A stretch of 64,000 nucleotides of DNA, from the NCBI RefSeq assembly GCF_900141765.1, contig NZ_FSRK01000001.1, positions 2,170,001 to 2,234,000 on the forward strand. The letters run 5' to 3'. This DNA is from Epilithonimonas zeae (lineage in GTDB: Bacteria; Bacteroidota; Bacteroidia; Flavobacteriales; Weeksellaceae). Made by a program: the position numbers and the translations under genes. Under the pieces are notes generated by a model. That model was not told the origin of the DNA and did not search any database. It was given only the letters and a program-made list of their open reading frames with translations. This document shows positions 43,335 through 51,761 of the stretch, piece by piece. Position 1 is the first letter of the stretch. Each line of letters opens with the position of its first letter.

Positions 43335-43383
43335 TTGTTCCTATTGTGTGAACAAATATAAACACAATTTGTGAATATATTCA
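43335..43383. promoter_or_regulatory. Repressor/ner operator region with three inverted repeats
   Basis: Between the divergent repressor and ner-like genes lie TTGTTC-N9-GAACAA (43335-43355), CACAATTTGTG (43363-43373) and TGAATATATTCA (43372-43383). They share TTGTG/CACAA- and GAA-type half-sites. Three spaced palindromes are typical of a phage immunity operator. Confidence 0.6.
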
Positions 43384-43398
43384 AAAAAAATAAAAGAT

Positions 43399-44208
43399 AT
43401 GGAGTCTAAAATTGATAAAATACTAATACTCAATAAAATAAAATCACATTACGGTTTTAATACCGATGCCGATTTTGCACGATTTCTCGATATCAAACCT
43501 AATACTTTATCCAATTGGTACATTAGAAACACATTTGACCCAGAAAGAATATTCACAAAATGTGAAGATATAGATGGTAATTTCATTATATCTGGAGAAG
43601 AACCTATGTTGAAGGTAAATTCAGCTTTTGAAGCGAAGAAAGGAACTAATAAAAACAACCATTTACCTCAAGTCATTGTAGTAGACTCAAATAATGATGA
43701 AAACATCCCGCTAGTTCCTGTTAAAGCAAGAGCTGGATATCTAGACGGTTATTATAAACCAAAATTTATGCGAACATTACCTACATACAGAGTACCTGGA
43801 TTAAATAATGGCACATTTCGTATGTTTGAGAATAAAGGAAATTCTATGCACCCAACATTACCCAATAGAAGTATTGCAGTTGGAGAATGGGTGGAAAACT
43901 GGAAAGACGATATAAGAGATGGAAGAATATATATTATCGTTCATGACGACTGGGAAGAATCTGAAGACGGTGTTCTTATTAAAAGATGTTTAAATAGAAT
44001 TTCAAAATACAACAATTTACTCTGTAAGTCTGATAATATAGATAGAGTTAGTTACCCCAATATTAATCTTAATCCTATATATATAAAAGAAGTATGGGAG
44101 CTAAAAGGTGCTTTTACATTTGAATTTCCGGATCCATCTAATTTATTTAGTCGATTAGATGATCTTGAGGCAGAAATGGAACAACTTAAAAGAAACTTAC
44201 TCAAATAA
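43399..44208 (+). CDS. CI-type repressor with S24 self-cleavage domain
   Basis: The 269-residue protein has an N-terminal HTH (about 10-50, TDADFARFLDIKPNTLSNWY) and a C-terminal S24 peptidase with S149 (GNSMHP) and K195 (VLIKR). A112-G113 in KARAGYLDGY is the expected self-cleavage bond. It reads toward the element's own end, as Mu c does. It should keep the element silent and be inactivated by RecA-stimulated cleavage after DNA damage. A C-terminal coiled coil (LDDLEAEMEQLKRNL) is unusual. Confidence 0.85.
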   Translation: MESKIDKILILNKIKSHYGFNTDADFARFLDIKPNTLSNWYIRNTFDPERIFTKCEDIDGNFIISGEEPMLKVNSAFEAKKGTNKNNHLPQVIVVDSNNDENIPLVPVKARAGYLDGYYKPKFMRTLPTYRVPGLNNGTFRMFENKGNSMHPTLPNRSIAVGEWVENWKDDIRDGRIYIIVHDDWEESEDGVLIKRCLNRISKYNNLLCKSDNIDRVSYPNINLNPIYIKEVWELKGAFTFEFPDPSNLFSRLDDLEAEMEQLKRNLLK

Positions 44209-44461
44209 CATCATTTAACTAAAACTCAACTAATTAGTGAAGCACTATAAAAATAAATAGGGGGTTCAGTTTATAAATTTAGTACCATTTTGTTAATTAT
44301 ATAATCAGTATACGTATACTAGAATATATTATTTAAATTAATAAAAGTAAGTCTTAAGGTCTATCTAAAGGGATGCGTAAATCCATTATGCTATCAATTA
44401 TATCTCCGTGACAGATACATATAGAGTATTTGTTTTCTTTTGAACTCATAAAAATTTGACA
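44209..44461. repeat. Repressor-side end of the Mu-like element
   Basis: The last 8 bases, ATTTGACA (44454-44461), are the inverse of the TGTCAAAT at 19069. Flanking host DNA begins TTTAG, versus ATTAG on the other side, a possible 5-base target duplication with one mismatch. A perfect 14-base palindrome, AGTATACGTATACT, lies at 44307-44320. No gene is seen here. Confidence 0.45.
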
Positions 44462-44624
44462 TTTAGTTATTTTATCAGAAATTAAAACAAACTAAAAATC
44501 ACCATTTTAAACATCTTATTATTCGACTTTTTGTTTTTAATCATATAAACTAAAACTATTTAAGTATTAATACTGAATCCCAATTCCCCCTTTAAAACTA
44601 GTTTTGCCACACTAAAAAGTATTT

Positions 44625-44841
44625 ATGTTTGGCGACTACGACAATTATATTATTATTTCGCTTGTAATAATTAATCTAATTCTGTTATTTCTTAACCTTA
44701 AAAAGAGATATCAATAAATTGGGTAGATTATTATTTTTTCTATTAGATGCAAAGCACGATACATCTTCCAACTACTTTGGTTTATTAGCTATTGTTGTTT
44801 TAGGCCTTGCACTTTTATCAACATCCAACAGAAGAGATTAA
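44625..44841 (+). pseudogene. Small membrane-peptide ORFs, possibly one frameshifted gene
   Basis: An ATG at 44625 opens 30 codons (MFGDYDNYIIISLVIINLIL) with one membrane helix. In the next frame a second stretch (44719-44841, TTG start) reads LGRLLFFLLDAKHDTSSNYF then GLLAIVVLGLALLSTSNRRD. Both look like membrane peptides and could be one gene split by a frameshift. They lie just outside the element and before the response regulator. Function unknown. Confidence 0.35.
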
Positions 44842-44880
44842 TTATACTCCAGCAAAGTTTTTCTAATAACCGTAATTTTA

Positions 44881-44888
44881 TATTTTTG
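44881..44888 (+). promoter_or_regulatory. -7 element TATTTTTG before the response regulator
   Basis: TATTTTTG matches TAnnTTTG and ends 11 bases before the ATG at 44900, implying a very short leader. Confidence 0.4.
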
Positions 44889-44899
44889 TAGAATTAGTT

Positions 44900-45601
44900 A
44901 TGAAAAAAATTATTCTGATAGAAGACGAATCCAGTGTTGTTTCCTTTATCAAAAAAGGACTGCAAGAATTGGATTATGAGATTTCCGTAGCTTTGGACGG
45001 CTCCACAGGTATCAAATTGGTCGAAGACAACGATTTTGATCTGATCATTTTGGATATTATGTTGCCTGATATCAACGGCTTGGAAGTCTGTAAAGAAATC
45101 CGAAAAAAGAATAAAACCGTTCCTATTCTATTTTTAACCGCTTTGGATTCTTCCGAGAATATTGTTCTTGGACTAGAAAGTGGTGGCGATGATTACCTTG
45201 TGAAGCCTTTCAAATTCATAGAATTGGTGGCAAGAATCAAATCTCTCTTAAGAAGAAGTGGACATAGCAACGGAACTGAATCTAACGAAATCGATGATGA
45301 AAATACTTATCAATTTTCAGATTTAACCGTTAACGATTACACCAAAAAAGTAACCCGCGCTGGAGCAGAAATTTCATTAACCTCAACAGAATATAAGCTT
45401 CTACTCTATTTTCTGAATAATCCGGAAAAAGTAATTTCCAGAGCAGAAATACTGGAAGCAGTTTGGGGAGTGAACTATGAACTGGGAACCAATGTTGTGG
45501 ATGTTTACGTTAATTATCTCAGAAAAAAACTCGATAATCAGGATGATGACAAATTGATCCACACTGTCATAGGAATGGGCTATGTTCTAAAAAAATCTTA
45601 A
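44900..45601 (+). CDS. OmpR/PhoB-family response regulator
   Basis: The 233-residue protein has a receiver domain with phospho-acceptor D52 (LIILDIMLPD), acidic pocket E8-D9, T/S in FLTALDS and K102 in VKPF. A winged-helix DNA-binding domain (about 130-233, ending LIHTVIGMGYVLKKS) follows. It is followed 3 bases later by its histidine kinase. Targets may include the Usp-like and DUF1275 genes downstream, but that is only proximity. Confidence 0.92.
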   Translation: MKKIILIEDESSVVSFIKKGLQELDYEISVALDGSTGIKLVEDNDFDLIILDIMLPDINGLEVCKEIRKKNKTVPILFLTALDSSENIVLGLESGGDDYLVKPFKFIELVARIKSLLRRSGHSNGTESNEIDDENTYQFSDLTVNDYTKKVTRAGAEISLTSTEYKLLLYFLNNPEKVISRAEILEAVWGVNYELGTNVVDVYVNYLRKKLDNQDDDKLIHTVIGMGYVLKKS

Positions 45602-45604
45602 AAA

Positions 45605-46996
45605 ATGCTGAAAGGAAATCCTACCAACCAAACGAAAACAATGCTTCTTCTTATGCTGGTTTTTACAGTTGTAATTCTGCTGTTCAGTGGATTGGTATAT
45701 TTTTCCATTGTTAATTTTTCGCATCAACGGTTTTACGAATTACTGAAAATCAGAGCTACAACAATTGTCCAAATTGAGAAAAGTAAAGAACATCTTGATA
45801 TTCCTGAAAATCATATTCTGAATAGCTTGAATGACGAAGAACTCCCGATGGAAAAAGATTATGTTTTCGAGGTTCCGAAGGATTCTAATTACAGCCAGAT
45901 TTCGAATCAAATTCATATTCCTGATACTTTTTTCAAAAGCATTGTAAAAAAAGGTGAAGCTAATTTTAACGATAAAGAGTTCTATTATATAGGACAATCT
46001 TTCACCTCAAACAACAAAACTTACATAGCAATAGCCTCTGCGCAAAACCATTATGTAGTTTATTATTTGGGCTACCTGAAAAGGACTTTGATTACTTGTA
46101 TGGTTTTAGCATTATTCTTTTCGATGATCTTCTCTTTCTATTTATCGAAGACTTTATTCCGCCCGATTCTTAAAATTACGGGTAAAGTAAAAGAAATAAG
46201 TTCAGAAAATCTGCATCTTAGACTGGAGCCTCAGCCAGGAAATACTGAACTGAATGAATTGGTTGATACCTTCAATGATATGTTGAATAGAATTGAAACG
46301 TCTTTTGAAACACAAAACCACTTGATTGGGAATGTTTCTCACGAATTGAGAACACCTTTGACCTCGATTATGGGTGAAGCGGATGTTGCACTTTCAATCA
46401 GAAGATCGGAGGAACATTATCAGGAAACACTTCAGATTATTCTGAATGAAGCCGAAAAACTGGATAAGAAAATCAAGGCTTTACTGATGATAGCCCAAAC
46501 GGGTTTTGATGGTAAAATCCAGAAAATGGATAAAGTAAGGATGGATCAGTTGCTTTGGGATGTTATCGAAACTGCGACAAGAATTAATTCTAAGAATAAT
46601 GTTTTTATGGATATCAGTATGTTGCCCGAAAATCCTAAAAAACTGAAAGTCCAAGGTAACGAGCAGCTTCTGCACCTCGCAATGGCGAACATCATCAATA
46701 ATGGTTGCAAATACTCTAATTTTCAACAGGTTAAAGTTTCTCTTGGTGCAACAGATGATCACGTTTATGTGATTATAAAAGATAAGGGAATCGGGATTCC
46801 GGATTCTGAGATGGATAAAATTTACGACCCCTTTTTCCGGGCTTCTAATACGAAAAACTATGAAGGTTACGGAATTGGTTTACCTTTGGCCAGAAACATT
46901 ATCAGAATCCATAATGGTGAACTGATTGTGAATTCTAAAGAAAATGTTGGCACCACGGTTCAAATTCGTTTTCCTATTTATGTTCCCACGGAATAA
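45605..46996 (+). CDS. Sensor histidine kinase
   Basis: The 463-residue kinase has two membrane helices (about 13-36 and 160-180) around a periplasmic sensor, a HAMP linker, the phospho-acceptor H246 (GNVSHELRTPL), and an ATPase domain with N box (IINNGCKYS), G1 (IKDKGIGIP), F box and G2 (GYGIGLPLARNI). It is the partner of the response regulator at 44900. The signal is unknown. Confidence 0.92.
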   Translation: MLKGNPTNQTKTMLLLMLVFTVVILLFSGLVYFSIVNFSHQRFYELLKIRATTIVQIEKSKEHLDIPENHILNSLNDEELPMEKDYVFEVPKDSNYSQISNQIHIPDTFFKSIVKKGEANFNDKEFYYIGQSFTSNNKTYIAIASAQNHYVVYYLGYLKRTLITCMVLALFFSMIFSFYLSKTLFRPILKITGKVKEISSENLHLRLEPQPGNTELNELVDTFNDMLNRIETSFETQNHLIGNVSHELRTPLTSIMGEADVALSIRRSEEHYQETLQIILNEAEKLDKKIKALLMIAQTGFDGKIQKMDKVRMDQLLWDVIETATRINSKNNVFMDISMLPENPKKLKVQGNEQLLHLAMANIINNGCKYSNFQQVKVSLGATDDHVYVIIKDKGIGIPDSEMDKIYDPFFRASNTKNYEGYGIGLPLARNIIRIHNGELIVNSKENVGTTVQIRFPIYVPTE

Positions 46997-47011
46997 AACG
47001 TTGAATCACTC

Positions 47012-47115
47012 GCAGCCCGACTTGAGCGGAAATCCTTTTTTGCTTGTACTAAAGTTCTATTAAGAGAAAAAGCTTCTGCAAAAAAGATTGGGAGCGGAAG
47101 GCGGAAAAGCTGCCC
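47012..47115 (+). repeat. Dispersed ~105-bp intergenic repeat, copy 1
   Basis: It begins GCAGCCCGACTTGAGCGGAA and ends with GGAGCGGAAGGCGG and GCTGCCC. The reverse complement of 63109-63215 matches it along its length with scattered changes. It lies just after the histidine kinase gene. It contains no coding frame. Confidence 0.8.
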
Positions 47116-47304
47116 AAATCATTATTTACCTTAGATAGTTATTTATTTAAATTAGATTTTGTTCCAAAATTAATTTCCTTAAATAAAATTCTAATCTCAT
47201 TTTAATCTCTTTAATTACATTTTAATTTCGTTCCAAAGACTTTTTAATTTGGTGAGTATAGTTTTGTATTATCAAAAAATAACAACTCACAAAATTATAT
47301 AGTT

Positions 47305-47796
47305 ATGATCAAAACCATTTTAATTGCTACGGATTTTTCTTTAGAGTCTCTAGACGTATTGAAAAAAGTTTTAAAAAATAAAACGGAACAGAATGATGAG
47401 AACCAATATCATATCCTTTTCGTTTCGGGATATGATATGGGCGACTCTATCAGAGATCTTTTGTTCACGACCAAAAGTACAATTTTTGGAAAAATAAGAT
47501 CTCAGGAGTTTTGCGATGCCTACAGCATTATCAACAACAAATATCCAAACCTGATCAACAAAATCACTTGTGACATTTTCACAGGAAGCTTCCAGAGAAC
47601 TTTCAACAGTTATATCGAAACTGCTGCGATAGACGAGGCTTACTTCTCTTCTGTGAAAAGTAAAAATCTCAGCAAAGGACAATTTGATTTGACGCCTTAT
47701 CTGAAAAAGTGCAAAAACATCAATGCTATCGAAGTTCTAACTCAAACGCCAGAATTTGTTCCTGAAAAAGGAAGATTGGCTGAAGTTTTCTTGTAA
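47305..47796 (+). CDS. UspA-like nucleotide-binding fold protein
   Basis: The 163-residue protein begins MIKTILIATDFSLESLDVLK, the start of a universal-stress-protein fold, but lacks a clear C-terminal GxxGxxxxG ATP motif. It is likely a divergent UspA-like protein. TAGTTTTG at 47259-47266 is a possible -7 element. It precedes the DUF1275 gene by 47 bases, and both follow the two-component system. Confidence 0.55.
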   Translation: MIKTILIATDFSLESLDVLKKVLKNKTEQNDENQYHILFVSGYDMGDSIRDLLFTTKSTIFGKIRSQEFCDAYSIINNKYPNLINKITCDIFTGSFQRTFNSYIETAAIDEAYFSSVKSKNLSKGQFDLTPYLKKCKNINAIEVLTQTPEFVPEKGRLAEVFL

Positions 47797-47843
47797 AAAA
47801 ACATACTCAAAAAACACATCAAATCAATTTTAAATAATAAATT

Positions 47844-48692
47844 ATGTTAAGGAATTATAGTAACAGCAGAACGTTGGGAGACAACATTAGACTGGGGACG
47901 CTGACTGCATTCACTGCAGGGACTATAAATATAGCATCTCTATTGATATTTCTCTCATTTACGTCCAACGTAACAGGACATTATGCGATTTTTGCAGCAG
48001 AAATTAGCCAAGGAAACTGGGCACAGGTTGCTGTAGTTGCAGGATGGATTTTCCTATTCTTCTTTGGAGGATTTGTAGCCAACTTAAGTGTTATCAATTT
48101 TAATAAGAAAAGTAAATATTTCGCTCATGCCTTTCCAATTATACTAGAAATACTCTGTCTTTTAGCAGTGGGAATCTATGGACAATTTTATTATAAAAAA
48201 ACATTGGGAGAAACCGAAGTTTTGGTAGCACTGATGTTATTTGCAACTGGTTTGCAAAACGGTTTAACAGCGAGTATCTCGAACTTCTCTGTAAAAACAA
48301 CGCACCTTACAGGAACAACTACAGATTTGGGAATTTTGGCATCGATGTTTACTCAGAAAAAATTCAGAAAAAACCCTGAATTAATGGGTAAAGCGAAACT
48401 TTTACTAAGCATTATGACGGCTTATGTTCTTGGTGCTGTGTTCTCTGGATTGACCTATTATCATCTGGAATTCCGAGTTTTTTATGTGATAAGCATTTGT
48501 CTTTTGGTTGTAATCGGTTATGATTTCTACAAAATTAACCTCAGACATTTCCATACAGAATATAGATATTATAAAATCTATCACAAGCCAACCTTCATCG
48601 CATTTCTGTACTACAAAATTCACAATAAAGACGAGAAAAGAACTGTAAGTAGACCTAATACTAATGCAAAATTGGCCTTTAGCGACAAGTAA
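47844..48692 (+). CDS. DUF1275 (YoaK-like) membrane protein
   Basis: The 282-residue protein has about six membrane segments and the DUF1275 features TAFTAGTINIASLLIFLSFTSNVTGH and LQNGLTASISNFSVKTTHLTGTTTDLGI. The family's role is unknown; transport is suspected. A hairpin terminator follows at 48749-48783. It may be cotranscribed with the Usp-like gene. Confidence 0.8.
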   Translation: MLRNYSNSRTLGDNIRLGTLTAFTAGTINIASLLIFLSFTSNVTGHYAIFAAEISQGNWAQVAVVAGWIFLFFFGGFVANLSVINFNKKSKYFAHAFPIILEILCLLAVGIYGQFYYKKTLGETEVLVALMLFATGLQNGLTASISNFSVKTTHLTGTTTDLGILASMFTQKKFRKNPELMGKAKLLLSIMTAYVLGAVFSGLTYYHLEFRVFYVISICLLVVIGYDFYKINLRHFHTEYRYYKIYHKPTFIAFLYYKIHNKDEKRTVSRPNTNAKLAFSDK

Positions 48693-48748
48693 TTATTCCT
48701 CTAAAAACACTTCATCATAAATCAATTTTTTGTAATAGTTCTTTATTA

Positions 48749-48783
48749 AAAACCGCCGGAGAAATGCTTCAGCGGTTTTGATT
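48749..48783 (+). terminator. Terminator after the DUF1275 gene
   Basis: AAAACCGC pairs with GCGGTTTT and is followed by TGATTTG. Inner bases can extend the stem. It lies between convergent genes. Confidence 0.65.
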
Positions 48784-48799
48784 TGTGATATAACTTCTA

Positions 48800-49766
48800 T
48801 TACATTGGAGGCGAAGGTTGTTTTTGAACAAAGATTTTGGATTTCAGCTCGACCTGTATTTTTTCTTTTTTATTCTCATTGTAAAAGATGAGGAATAATC
48901 TCTCTGGAAGCATTCTGTCATCTTCGCTCATTCCAAAATAAATGATCCTTTGTGGTAAACCGTCGGTATTATAAAACGTTTGCTCTTTTGCAACCAAAAA
49001 TCTTGAATCGCTGAATCTATATCGCTGATGTTCCATTGTATTTTTTTTATCATCATAGATATACAGATTCTCAAAATTAGGTTTGCCATCATCAGTGAAT
49101 GCGACTTCTTGTATCAATCTATTTTTGTTATCATAAACATATTCTATCCCAAGTATTTTATTGGTGATTTTTCCATTTTCAATGAGATAAGTTGTACAAG
49201 ATTCAAATGATTTTGGAGTTCTTGTGTCACTATACTCTTCTACACAAACCATTACATCATCCTTATTATATTTGTAAGTTTCAATAATCTTCAAATCACC
49301 ATTTTTATTATGGGACATCGATATTTTTTGAAATATTCTTCCTTGTACATCAAAGTTTTTTTCAACCAATTCATTCCCTGATTCTTTACCGTTTTTCAAA
49401 AATGTTGACACGATTTTTTCATATCCATCTGAATACGAATATTTTGATTCACTACGTAATGATAAAAATTTTAGTATCATCTTCAAAATAAGAATCAAAA
49501 TATCGAACCAGCTGTAGTTTATTATCGTTGTAAGAGTAAATTCTTTTACTCGACAGAAAGAAATCGCTGTTATAATGAGAAATTACATTTCGGTTTTGAG
49601 AAGAATCTATTTTCTTTATGTATTGTAATTCAAAATTTTTATCATTACTCAATGCTTTAGTGATTAATTTTTGGTCTTCTTTAGGGAGCTTAGTTACTTT
49701 TTCTTGCGCTTTGAATTCACAAAATTGAATTACTATTAAAGTAAACAAGATTGAAATCAGTTTCAT
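48800..49766 (-). pseudogene. Secreted RHS/YD-type hypothetical protein, broken by a frameshift
   Basis: The first part (49766-49452) encodes a signal peptide (MKLISILFTLIVIQFCEFKA) and a domain ending DSYFEDDTKIF. The second part (to 48800) continues in another frame as LSLRSESKYSYSDGYEKI and a repeat-like tail (YDNKNRLIQEVAFTDDGKPN, DDKKNTMEHQRYRF). Joining them needs one T fewer in the ATTTTTA run near 49470. The tail has an RHS-like YD pattern. It is either a recent frameshift mutation or a sequencing error. Function unknown. Confidence 0.6.
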
Positions 49767-49851
49767 TAGTTGTGTTTTTAAGAATACAATTTTAAGTTAA
49801 TTCTACTTTTAATCAAATAAGAATCATCTCTAATTTAAATATTATAACAAA

Positions 49852-49881
49852 AAAAACACCGAGAGGTATCCCGATGTTTTT
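49852..49881 (-). terminator. Terminator after trxB
   Basis: On the minus strand the arms around ACATCGGGA and TCTCGGTGT pair with G-T wobbles and are followed by a T-run. Confidence 0.7.
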
Positions 49882-49902
49882 ATGTTATGTTAAGTTCAAC
49901 AA

Positions 49903-50871
49903 TTATTGTTCAACCCAAGTATGGTTTTCTCCAGCCAATTCACCAAGATATTTCTCTGCATCCATTGCCGCCATACAACCGCTTCCTGCAGCCGTAATCG
50001 CTTGTCTGTAATGATGATCCTGAACATCGCCTGCCGCGAAAACTCCAGGAAGATTTGTTCTTGCAGATTTACCTTCTGTAATGATATATTCGTTTTCGTC
50101 CAAGTCGATTTGCCCTTTGAAGATTCCTGTGTTTGGTTTGTGACCAATGGCGATAAAAATTCCGTGAACATCAATTGTAGAAATTTCGTCTGTCAAATTA
50201 TTAACCACTTTAGCTCTTTCAACCAAGGAGTTTTCACCTTCGATTCCGATGAGTTCGTGGTTATATTTTACTTCGATGTTAGAAGTGCTTAGAACTCTGT
50301 CCACCATCACTTTTGAAGCACGGAAATGGTCTTTTCTTACCAACAAAGTTACTTTGTTACAGATTTTGGAAAGATAAGTCGCTTCTTCTGCCGCTGTATC
50401 TCCTGCTCCCACAACGATTACATCTTTTCCTCTGTAGAAAAATCCGTCACAAGTTGCACAAGCCGAAACACCACCACCAGCATATTTTTTCTCATCTGCC
50501 AAACCCAAATATTTTGCAGCTGCACCTGTAGAAATAATCACACTTTTCGCCAAAATCTCACGAGAACCTGTACTCAATTTATGAATCCCGCCTCTTACTT
50601 TGGAAAACTCAACTTTGGAAATCATTTCATAATGAACCTTAGTCTCGAAACGTTCCGCTTGTTTTTGAAGGTGAAGCATCATTTCCGGTCCGGTAATTCC
50701 ATCTGGATAACCAGGAAAATTTTCTACTTCCGTTGTTGTTGTTAATTGTCCTCCGGGTTCTAGTCCTGTAAAAAGTTCAGGTTTAAGACTTGCTCTTGCT
50801 GCATAAATTGCTGCTGTAAAACCAGCTGGTCCAGAACCTACAATCACACAGTCTAAGATATTGTTCTCCAT
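49903..50871 (-). CDS. trxB: Thioredoxin-disulfide reductase
   Basis: The 322-residue protein has the FAD-binding GSGPAG motif (residues 12-17), the redox-active CATC (C138, C141), the NADPH-binding GAGDTAAEEA, and the C-terminal FAAGDVQDHHYRQAITAAGSG. It reduces thioredoxin with NADPH in the cytoplasm. Length is normal. It is followed by a clear terminator and stands alone. Confidence 0.95.
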   Translation of the reverse strand: MENNILDCVIVGSGPAGFTAAIYAARASLKPELFTGLEPGGQLTTTTEVENFPGYPDGITGPEMMLHLQKQAERFETKVHYEMISKVEFSKVRGGIHKLSTGSREILAKSVIISTGAAAKYLGLADEKKYAGGGVSACATCDGFFYRGKDVIVVGAGDTAAEEATYLSKICNKVTLLVRKDHFRASKVMVDRVLSTSNIEVKYNHELIGIEGENSLVERAKVVNNLTDEISTIDVHGIFIAIGHKPNTGIFKGQIDLDENEYIITEGKSARTNLPGVFAAGDVQDHHYRQAITAAGSGCMAAMDAEKYLGELAGENHTWVEQ

Positions 50872-51035
50872 TTCTATTATTAAATTATTTTATTTTAAGG
50901 AATAAATGCCATTTTCTTTCAAAATTGGAATTTTCAAATATAATTCTTTGTTTGAAAAATCGAGTACAAATTTCGGGAATTAATTATTCAGAACCTATCT
51001 AAACTGTCAATGTGAAATATATGAATGGTAAATAA

Positions 51036-51731
51036 TTAATGTTTATTGAAAACAAAAGCCAGAATAATCAACACAATATCAATGGCTACCAATATCCAAA
51101 CTAATTTGAGGTCTGGTTCTGCAAAACCTTCTATGAATTGTCTTATTTTAAAAGATAAAATACTGCTCAGATTGGTATTCGGATTTTTAAAATCCACATC
51201 ATCCATTTTGATTTTTTTCAGAATAAATTTGATTATTCTCTTCTGTAGCTTAGGCGTTTGCGAATCATTATTAATTGTATCCAGCAGTTTTACTTTTACA
51301 ACGCTCCAATCTGTAATATTCTTTAGAAAATCTGGTTGTTTCTGAAGAATTTTATCAACATAAAACTCAATTTTAGGTTCCACAAAATCAGCAATTTTGA
51401 ATTTCCAGACATTATAAATAGCGGAAGCAATTGCATTTTTATTAGCTAAAATAATAAACAGAACTGGTGCGAGAATTCCGACCGTTAATAACAAAGCCGA
51501 CCAAAACTCGACCATAAAAAGAAAAAAAAATCCTAAAATCGCACCTAAAATTCCCGCATGTCCCGCAGCCGGAAAACCGCCACCTGGATTATCACTAAAT
51601 AAAATGACAGCAATTGTAATATTGGTAATCATAATCAAAACCCCAATAAAAGCGACTTTTATCCAAGCAAATAATGATTTTGCTGTAATTTTTCCGAACA
51701 ATTTGATGTTACTTGATGCTTCGTTTTTCAT
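51036..51731 (-). CDS. Hypothetical membrane protein
   Basis: The 231-residue protein has three membrane segments in the first half (AWIKVAFIGVLIMITNITIA, FFFLFMVEFWSALLLTVGIL) and one at the end (VWILVAIDIVLIILAFVF), with a helical basic region between. It lies 30 bases after holA on the same strand. No family recognised. Confidence 0.65.
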   Translation of the reverse strand: MKNEASSNIKLFGKITAKSLFAWIKVAFIGVLIMITNITIAVILFSDNPGGGFPAAGHAGILGAILGFFFLFMVEFWSALLLTVGILAPVLFIILANKNAIASAIYNVWKFKIADFVEPKIEFYVDKILQKQPDFLKNITDWSVVKVKLLDTINNDSQTPKLQKRIIKFILKKIKMDDVDFKNPNTNLSSILSFKIRQFIEGFAEPDLKLVWILVAIDIVLIILAFVFNKH

Positions 51732-51761
51732 TCGTTTTGTGTTTTAGTTTTATAATTTAGT

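Larger units (their letters stand above)
19069..44461. mobile_element. Mu-like transposable element with a complete contractile tail but no head genes
   Basis: The 25.4-kb element reads from right to left. Repressor (plus strand), then on the minus strand a ner-like HTH, MuA- and MuB-like proteins, a second ATPase and small early genes. Next come a short plus-strand block (gpW-like, tail terminator-like), then minus-strand lysozyme, spanin, sheath, tube, frameshifted chaperone, tape measure, hub and baseplate proteins, holin, and receptor-binding genes. Mu-type phages are about 35-40 kb and place terminase, portal, gpF, protease and capsid genes between lysis and sheath. None is present here. 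Ends were set by the inverted TGTCAAAT/ATTTGACA at 19069 and 44461, flanked by ATTAG and TTTAG. The boundaries are inference; the gene content is seen. Confidence 0.8.

Noticed and set aside
49896-50174. Extra minus-strand frame at the end of trxB
   Set aside because: It overlaps trxB in another frame and has no independent support.
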